A DNA stretch of 64,000 nt, from positions 6,835,501 through 6,899,500 of the forward strand of contig NW_026262701.1 of the NCBI RefSeq assembly GCF_021869535.1, given 5' to 3'. This DNA is from Mytilus californianus (taxonomy: Eukaryota > Mollusca > Bivalvia > Mytilida > Mytilidae). Below the pieces are notes generated by a model. It did not search any database. It was not told the origin of the DNA and saw only the letters and a program-made list of their open reading frames with translations. Made by a program: the position numbers and the translations under genes. Every line of letters begins with the position of its first letter. Positions within the stretch are counted from its first letter, which is position 1. Of this stretch, positions 57,311-64,000 are shown piece after piece.

Positions 57311-57352
57311 AAATCAGAGAACTCCAAGAAACAAGATACCTGCATTACTTAG
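57311..57352 (+). CDS. Candidate terminal exon
   Basis: Acceptor TATCTTTTTATTCTTACAG ends at 57310. In phase 0, as required by the exon ending at 52938, it reads KSENSKKQDTCIT and stops at TAG (57350-57352). A different frame (IRELQETRYLHYLAP, then TAA) is also open, so the join is not unique. Confidence 0.28.
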   Translation, partial: KSENSKKQDTCIT

Positions 57353-57830
57353 CACCATAACTGTACAATATAAGGTGATTGGCATGAACTAACAAGGGGT
57401 TTGTAAGAGGACGTTTTTATTACAACAGTTTTGACACTTTATACTAGTATCTAAGATGTGCATATAAAACGTTAATATGTCCTCGTAATTTATTGTCCTT
57501 TTGTGATCTAGGCCGTGTCTTTTCCACGGTAAAACAGAAGTACTTATTGATTGATCGTAAAGAATCAGTAAAGTATATCATTATTGGTTGACAATCTAAT
57601 CATTTCCTTTACCGCCTTATTTCCATAATTCTTTATTTTGATGCCAAATATTCTTTTTATTTCTCTCTTTATTCTATTTGATATCATCTCTTGATCATCT
57701 TCAATCAAATTTTAAAGGAACATACTTATTTCAAAATGGAGGACATGAGGTTTGGACAAGCAGTTTCACAATCATTTAAAAATTAACTTTCTCAGTCTGC
57801 ACTTTACATAATATATGAAAAAAAACAACA

Positions 57831-57915
57831 GGTGGGGTATATGTCAATGAGACACCAATCCAACAACACAAAATAGAAATTTAGAGGTTAGTATATGGTC
57901 TTTAACAATAATATA
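57831..57915 (+). mobile_element. Terminal-motif element fragment
   Basis: GGTGGGGTATATGTCAATGA then GACACCAATCCAACAAC, followed by GGTCTTTAACAATAATA: same order of blocks as at 53699. Confidence 0.6.
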
Positions 57916-59677
57916 ATGTTCCTTCAATATGCCAAGGTATAATTCATCAGAGTCTATATCAATGCAAGAAGCCTATGGAGGATTTTACAGACATAAACAA
58001 GTTAACTCTGTATACCTTAAGTCCTGTGATTGCTTCTTGTCTGTGAATTGTTACTAGACCTGTTCAACCAAGATCAATACTGGTTTATTACCTTTATATA
58101 GCCAATAGAATAAGATGGCATTTAAGATAAAAGTTTGTGTTAAATAACATGTGATATAGATGATTTCTATCAATTCTTGTTAGAGTTGATTAGAGTAATA
58201 GACATTTACCGTTTTACCTGGAGATTCTTTGGCAATACGGGAGAAAATTTAGTATGAGCTTATAAGGAAACCCATGAAATAGATATAATTAGTTATAAAT
58301 GTTTCATGTACTGGTACGATTCCCCCTCCCTAGTCCCCCCTTTTTTGTAATGATAAAAAATTATATTGTATTAAACTTTAAGTTAGTTTAAATTCGCAAA
58401 AATATCTAATTCAAAAAGAAAATAAAGGCCCGGGTCAACCACAAAATTCATCATTTAGTACATTTTATTGGAAAAAATAAAGAAAATTCTATTTTAAGTG
58501 AAATTATGTAACATTTTTGGATAATTTACATTTTTGCAAAAATAAATTGCATTTCCCCCTTTTTTTGGCTAGTTTTGGTAAATTATATCTTAGAAAATGT
58601 TACAGTTTTAAATAGATTTAAAAAAAAATTTAGATGGAGGTCTAAGTGTTCTATTTTCATTTGAAAATATATTGATATCCAAGGAGTATTTTATATTAGC
58701 TGCAGTACTTATCATGTGCATTAAGCTATGCTATAGGAAGTACTTGAATTTTAATGGAAAAGAAAGGATATGATCTCAATTCATGACACAAAATATCTAC
58801 ATGCACATGAAAAAAACAAGCAAAGATATAGCATGTTATTTTTGCTGTTCTACATCCAAAAGACATAGTGAGGTCTTTAACACAAAGCCAAAACTCTCAT
58901 ACCACTTCAAGTTGAAGACAGCCCCTAGCAGCTGTTTGAGTAGAATTAAACATACATGTTCTCTGACAACAAATTTGATTCTTTTTTAGCTAATTTATTG
59001 AAATATTAATTACATCTAAATAATTGAGTGAGAAACGTAATAATTAATTGTGTCAAATATATATTATTTATACTTAATATCATCTGATATGCACATAAAT
59101 AAAAACGGGTAGATACAACACTGATAATACAGGTGTAAACAGTTCGTTAATCAGCTGACAGTATAAACACCTAAGATTACAGGTAATTATGTTGAATTTC
59201 ATGCTGATTTCCTACACTAATGAGTTTGGACATCTCTAGTCATTCAAAACCATAGGTAGATTTAAATCCTGCCTACCCTTTGTAAATGTTTGGTTCAGTC
59301 CAATCAATCAGATTTCACCAGGTAGTCTCAGGTAATATCAATCTCAGTAGTTCATACTTAATATATTTCTATGTACATCTGTTGACAATTGTTGGGGATC
59401 TTGTACTTATATTGTTAAATCCGTGAAATTGATGTAAACTGAAGAATATCTCAGGATTTATCAATATTCTTAAAAGAAAATAAAAAAAAAGAAATAAACA
59501 GGATTAACATTATTTCTGCTGCAGAAAAAAAAATTGTTATGTGAAGTTTTAACTGAAAAGTGATTTTATTTCAGAAATTTTTGCTGGATTTACAGGTTTC
59601 AGAAACTTAAAAAATTAGAAAAAAGTTTATTCAGAGAAGATTTTGGAATATAAACAAGGAAAAGTTATTAAAGGTGT

Positions 59678-59695
59678 GTATATATATATATATAT
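59678..59695 (+). repeat. (TA)n microsatellite
   Basis: About nine TA units. Confidence 0.85.
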
Positions 59696-61028
59696 GATGG
59701 ATATGATTGCCTAATTTCCTGCCGATCGGTGACAAGTTTTTATACAACTACAAGGTTTGTCTGAAATTGATATGAAATTGTTGGTAAATTTCTTTTCATA
59801 ATGATGTATATCATATTAAATAGATCCGTCAGAGTGGCTACCGATTAAGCATGCTTTATTTATGATGTAGTGAAACTAATATTTCTTTAAAACAGGTGAA
59901 TTGGAATATAAGTGTCCTCTCACGAATAGTTCTAACAAATATTTGATGTTTTGGGGAAAAATAAAAATATTTACTTTTGTAAAAAATACCTGTTCTTAAC
60001 TTTTTGCTCTTGAAGAAATTTAAAACAAATTCAAACAATAGGAGTGTTTTTGTCTCATGCATCAATTATATCAAATTTATGAAATGATATGTTCAACTGC
60101 TGTTGCCAAACTTTAAATCTTCGTGACTATGATATCATATCCAACCTTATAATTTTACCTTAAAAAATTTGACTTGATCCAAATGCAGGCCATATTTTCA
60201 GAATTGAATTTTTTTATTGTTAAAGCATAAAATGTAATATTTTTTTGAGGTAATGTGTATAATTAGTATAATCTGGTGGTGGGTAATTCTAAATAGTATA
60301 AATTGTTCCCAATTATTTGTCATAGTTATGACAATTAAATACGTTTCAACTATAATCACTAATATATAACCATTTCAGAGGACTTCTCCTCATGCTAGAA
60401 GTAACTTTTTTATAAAAATTCTTATATAATAGAACCACTGATTTTCTATCATGTTAAATATACTATTTTTAACTAACTAAGTAAAGACTACATGATTGTG
60501 ATCTTTATACATAACTGGATAAGAATAATTATCTTTTAATTAAAATATAAGAGTACTTCCCAATTAAAGTAAAAGCACATTGTGGTCTTCCTGCATTTTA
60601 TAAGTATAAGTTGGTTTTGACAAGATTTTTGTTGTTGGTCTGTCATAACGGTGACATTTATTACACTAAAGTAATAAGTGATACAAATTTTATTGCCGCA
60701 CATTATCATAATTTTATGTTTGTCATGTTTACTGTCTTATACGGAAAAACCTTCTTTTTTTTAAGTTTTTCTTTTTCATTTCATTGAAAATTTTCACCAA
60801 GCATATCTTCTTTTTGTAATCCAACTTTGGTCTTGAATTCAATATTTAATAAATGTTGAGTTTTAATTTAAATTATAACATGTTTAACTTGAATAAAATA
60901 GAACTATCCTTTAATACTCAAAATAAACCTCTGTAAATTTCACATGCGCTTAGAAATGTCTATGTAATTTCTTAGGACATCTTAAAACTCCAAAATAAAT
61001 ATATTTTCAAGAAAAAAATGAGTATTCA

Positions 61029-61049
61029 TAATATATATATATATATATT
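61029..61049 (+). repeat. (TA)n microsatellite
   Basis: About ten AT/TA units. Confidence 0.85.
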
Positions 61050-61420
61050 TAATAAAAAGAAATTTTAATTTTTATGTAAAAGATTCCACATATTCTCATC
61101 TACCATTTTTATGGAAAGATAGCATTTTTAGAGGAATTACATTTTAAATTTCTTCAAGTAAAAAAAATGACTGTAAAAGACAAGATTTAAAAAGTGTTTC
61201 ACATAAAAAATTTGGATGTAAAAGTAAAGATGAAAAGAAAATTCCCACATTACCCTTTTACAGTTAAAGAATTGTCTATTGTTTACCATACACATCAGGG
61301 TGTTAGGCTGAGGTGAGATATGTCAGACCTTAATGATGATCCATTTGTCTACAGTGGGTAGATCAGTGTGACCTAACATCATCATCTATCAAACTTTGTC
61401 TGCACTACATAGACCTTGTA

Positions 61421-61508
61421 GACAATTTTATAGAGTTCTGTAATGAGTGGTGTCATGAAAAAAAGACAATTTTATAGAGTTCTGTAATGAGTGGTGTCAT
61501 GAAAAAAC
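61421..61508 (+). repeat. Two-copy 44-bp direct duplication
   Basis: GACAATTTTATAGAGTTCTG and the following 24 bases appear twice in a row, nearly identical, so the duplication is recent. Confidence 0.85.
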
Positions 61509-63165
61509 AAGGTAATTTGTTTCCTTGTAGAATTTTTAGTAGGAAACAGTATTTTAGACAAGAACGAAATATGATTTGCTAGTTCGAAAAGCTATTCAGG
61601 AAAAAGTTGTACAAGGGTTTGGGATGGAAGGCAGTTAAAAGATTATTGTATAGCTTGTGAGGATTTTCAAAAAACTATTTACAAACCAAATACTCATTGG
61701 TGAGAGAAATGCTTTAATCCCTATGTTTTTTTCAAGAATAGCCATTTAATATTTTTGAATAGAAAAAAATATGAAATTTTATAATCATTTTATAATTTAT
61801 TACTGTTGAATGAATTAATTCCTATTTGTTTAAATTTTTTTCTCTGGATACTTGTTTTCATTTGACCCAGTTTCTAAGACTTTTATTATAAAGAAACCCA
61901 TGTAATTTTTGTGGCTAGACATATCAAAGAAATTTAAATACCTGGACATCAGTGGTCATTTTTGTATAAAAAACAAATAAAACAAAACTTATAACATTTA
62001 TACAATTTTAACAAATAAAAGAGCCAATTTTCTACAATAAAAATCAATTTATTTGCTTATAAAATAAATTTTGAATAGCTTTTAGAGGTAAAGATCAAGA
62101 ATTAAATTACAGGTGTAAATTTCAGTTGTTTTGTTTACATTTCTGTATAAATTGGTCGGTAGGTCACTACTATCCCTTTAAAAATACAAAACACCTCACA
62201 ATCATTTTCTATGGTTTTCAAATGGTGTGATTAAACGAATAAGTGAACCAAAATTATCATTTTATTTTTTCGATTAAAAAATAATATCTGAAAAGATGAC
62301 CGATTACTTTAAATGGTTTGTTTAGGGTGTAAAGATTAAATTTAACAAAATATTATTTTATTTTTAATTTCAAGGACAGAAGTAGAATTATATTTAAAGG
62401 GACACAATGAATTTCCATGTTTAATGAGAGTGTCTTTTTTTTTTAGATAAAGTAAAATTAGAGAACAGTGATTTTGTCCAATGCTGGAATTGATAAATGT
62501 TCAATGGTATTTCTACAAATGCAGGTTGCATAACTTTTCAATTTTTAAATTCATCTTTTAATACCGTTTTTCTTTAATTTTTACATTATAATATTTTAAT
62601 GATTAAATAATGTGAAAAATATACACAGTTCATATAACAATACACTTCATAAAAGTTTCATGACACAGCTTGAAAATCTTCTTCCAAAGCGTTTTTTTTT
62701 TTGCAAGCTCAACATAGTTTCCATGGCAATATATACCTACGATTTGATATTGAATTATGACTAATTATATGGTGGGTGATATTGATCTATTTATGACATA
62801 AGATTTATATGTCATCTTTTTACCGATTACAGAGTTTGTTAGTCCTAACATGTCACATGATATAAGTTTGTCACATGATACAAGTTTGTCACTTGTAAGT
62901 GTTGTATTCTAACGAACAGTTGTTGTTTTCTGTAAAGGTTCTGTTCTGGTCACTGCTGTTGATTGCCAATTATGGTAAAGATATTCAAAGAAATGAATAA
63001 CTTTTGACATAAATGTACTTCTAAACATTCCAGATGGAAGATTATTTGAAAAGTGTCTTGAATGCTGCTGTGTGTTTGTGTTTTCTTTTGGTTAGTTGTA
63101 TTAGACAGACCATCATCTACTTGAAATTATTAGACAATCATGAAATCAGCTGTTGTTTTATATTG
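61509..63165. other. Non-coding sequence
   Basis: AT-rich. A small triplicated phrase (TATAAGTTTGTCACATGATA type) lies at 62857-62897. No exon supported. Confidence 0.4.
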
Positions 63166-63169
63166 TTTG

Positions 63170-63590
63170 TCTTGGTTATCAGTCTGATATGAGTTAATGG
63201 TCAGTAAGTTAGTATGTCATCAGCCTGGTATAAGTCGGTGGTTTGTGTGTTAGTATGTCATCAGCCTGGTATAAGTTGGTGGATTGTGTGTTAGTATGTC
63301 ATCAGCCTGGTATAAGTTGGTGGAATGTGTGTTAGTATGTCATCATCCTGGTATAAGTTGGTGGATTGTGTGTTAGTATGTCATCAGCCTGGTATAAGTT
63401 GGTGGAATGTGTGTTAGTATGTCATCAGCCTGGTATAAGTCGGTGGATTGTGTGTTAGTATGTCATCAGCTTGGAATGAGTCGATGGTTTGTGTGTCTAT
63501 GTGTGATTAGTCTGTTACGAGTTTGTGGTTGGTTTGTCGTTGTGAAATCAGTCTGTTAAGAGTTGGTTGTTGATGTATTTGTGTGTTGTC
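63170..63590 (+). repeat. 41-bp tandem array, about ten copies
   Basis: Central units starting GTATGTCATCAGCCTGGTAT (63253, 63294 and onward) are nearly identical. Units decay at both edges (63170-63210 and 63470-63590), the usual pattern of an array maintained by unequal exchange. Confidence 0.9.
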
Positions 63591-63604
63591 AATATACAAC
63601 ACTA

Positions 63605-63690
63605 TAAGGAGATGTGGTATGATTGCCAATGAAACAGCTATCCACTAGAGGCCAAATGAAGTGGATGTAAGCAATTGTCAGTCTGGTAAG
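63605..63690 (+). mobile_element. Terminal-motif element fragment
   Basis: AAGGAGATGTGGTATGATTG then CCAATGAAACAGCTATCC is a single copy of the satellite unit. Following bases (GTGGATGTAAGCAATTG) match those after the 48-bp array. Confidence 0.7.
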
Positions 63691-63791
63691 AGTTGGTAGT
63701 ATATTAATTTAGATGTTGCCCAAAAGACATGATTATAGTGTCCCTCCATAATATTGACACTATTGAATTGTGTTTTGGGGTTTTATTCTAT

Positions 63792-63836
63792 TGTTGTGTT
63801 GCTGACTCATTGACATTTACCTCACATTTCCTTTTA
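63792..63836 (-). mobile_element. Terminal-motif fragment, minus strand
   Basis: GTGTTGCTGACTCATTGACA followed by CCTCACATTTCCTTTTAAT is a diverged inverse copy. With 63605 it forms an inverted pair about 190 bp apart, possibly the two ends of one small element. Confidence 0.5.
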
Positions 63837-64000
63837 ATCATACATAACTGTTGAACAACCTGCCAACTTCCAACATTGTATCAAAACAAATGATAAGGTT
63901 CTATTTATTGATATAAAGAAGATACTTGTCCTTCATCTGTTGGTTTTTTACATGAAATTTACACCTATTCCTTCAATACTAGATGTTTATTTCTATCAAG

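Larger units (their letters stand above)
57916..61420. other. Non-coding sequence
   Basis: Very AT-rich with TA runs at 59678-59695 and 61029-61049. The frame at 58783-58989 has a coding-like middle but no splice or start context I trust. Nothing else supported. Confidence 0.4.

Overview
This is a eukaryotic, AT-rich, gene-poor window packed with repeats. It most likely comes from a marine bivalve of the mussel (Mytilus) type. The evidence is the mix of repeats: a terminal motif beginning GGAGATGTGGTATGATTGCC occurs at many sites, there are tRNA-derived SINEs with a bivalve-type body, and there are several minisatellite-cored elements of the kind I recall from mussel and oyster genomes. The species call rests on recognition, not on a search.

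One complete protein-coding gene is clear: a 459-residue type II membrane protein of glycosyltransferase family 92 (14923-16302, + strand). Its CDS lies in a single exon behind a good splice acceptor. Beyond it I see only candidate exons of split genes. On the minus strand these are 6390-6566 (terminal), 41889-42040 (internal) and 47866-47970 (first coding). On the plus strand they are 37789-37829, 52877-52938 and 57311-57352 (the last two join in frame to a stop). None could be assigned to a family, and I cannot show which belong together.

Layout: 1-4450 is unique sequence with a CpG-containing stretch near 3.2-3.5 kb. From 4.4 to 6.3 kb there is a hairpin-ended element and a 78-bp tandem array. 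At 7.6-9.2 kb a 22-copy 48-bp satellite abuts a TTAA-flanked MITE. At 13.3-14.4 kb lies a 76-bp array, followed by the GT92 gene. From 16.5 to 21.2 kb there is a cluster of hairpin-ended elements, one inserted inside another. At 24.5-25.5 kb is a 40-bp G-rich array. From 26 to 37 kb there are MITEs, short arrays and a well-preserved SINE. From 44 to 47 kb there is another MITE and two minisatellite-cored elements. From 49 to 57 kb there are more MITEs, SINE and element fragments, and candidate exons. From 58 to 63 kb the sequence is mostly unique, and a 41-bp array and two terminal-motif fragments close the window.

The most interesting structural theme is a set of about seven elements that differ in sequence but share one plan. 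Each has a 5' end that folds into a long hairpin, then in several cases a short GC-rich spacer, then a core of tandem units (about 140-500 bp each). Where the right end can be seen, there is an inverted copy of the first hairpin arm followed by a short palindrome. The stems are kept while their sequences change. This matches what is known of Helentron/Helitron2-type non-autonomous rolling-circle elements. One copy sits inside another element's regular 169-bp array, so its insertion can be read to the base (1070 bp net).
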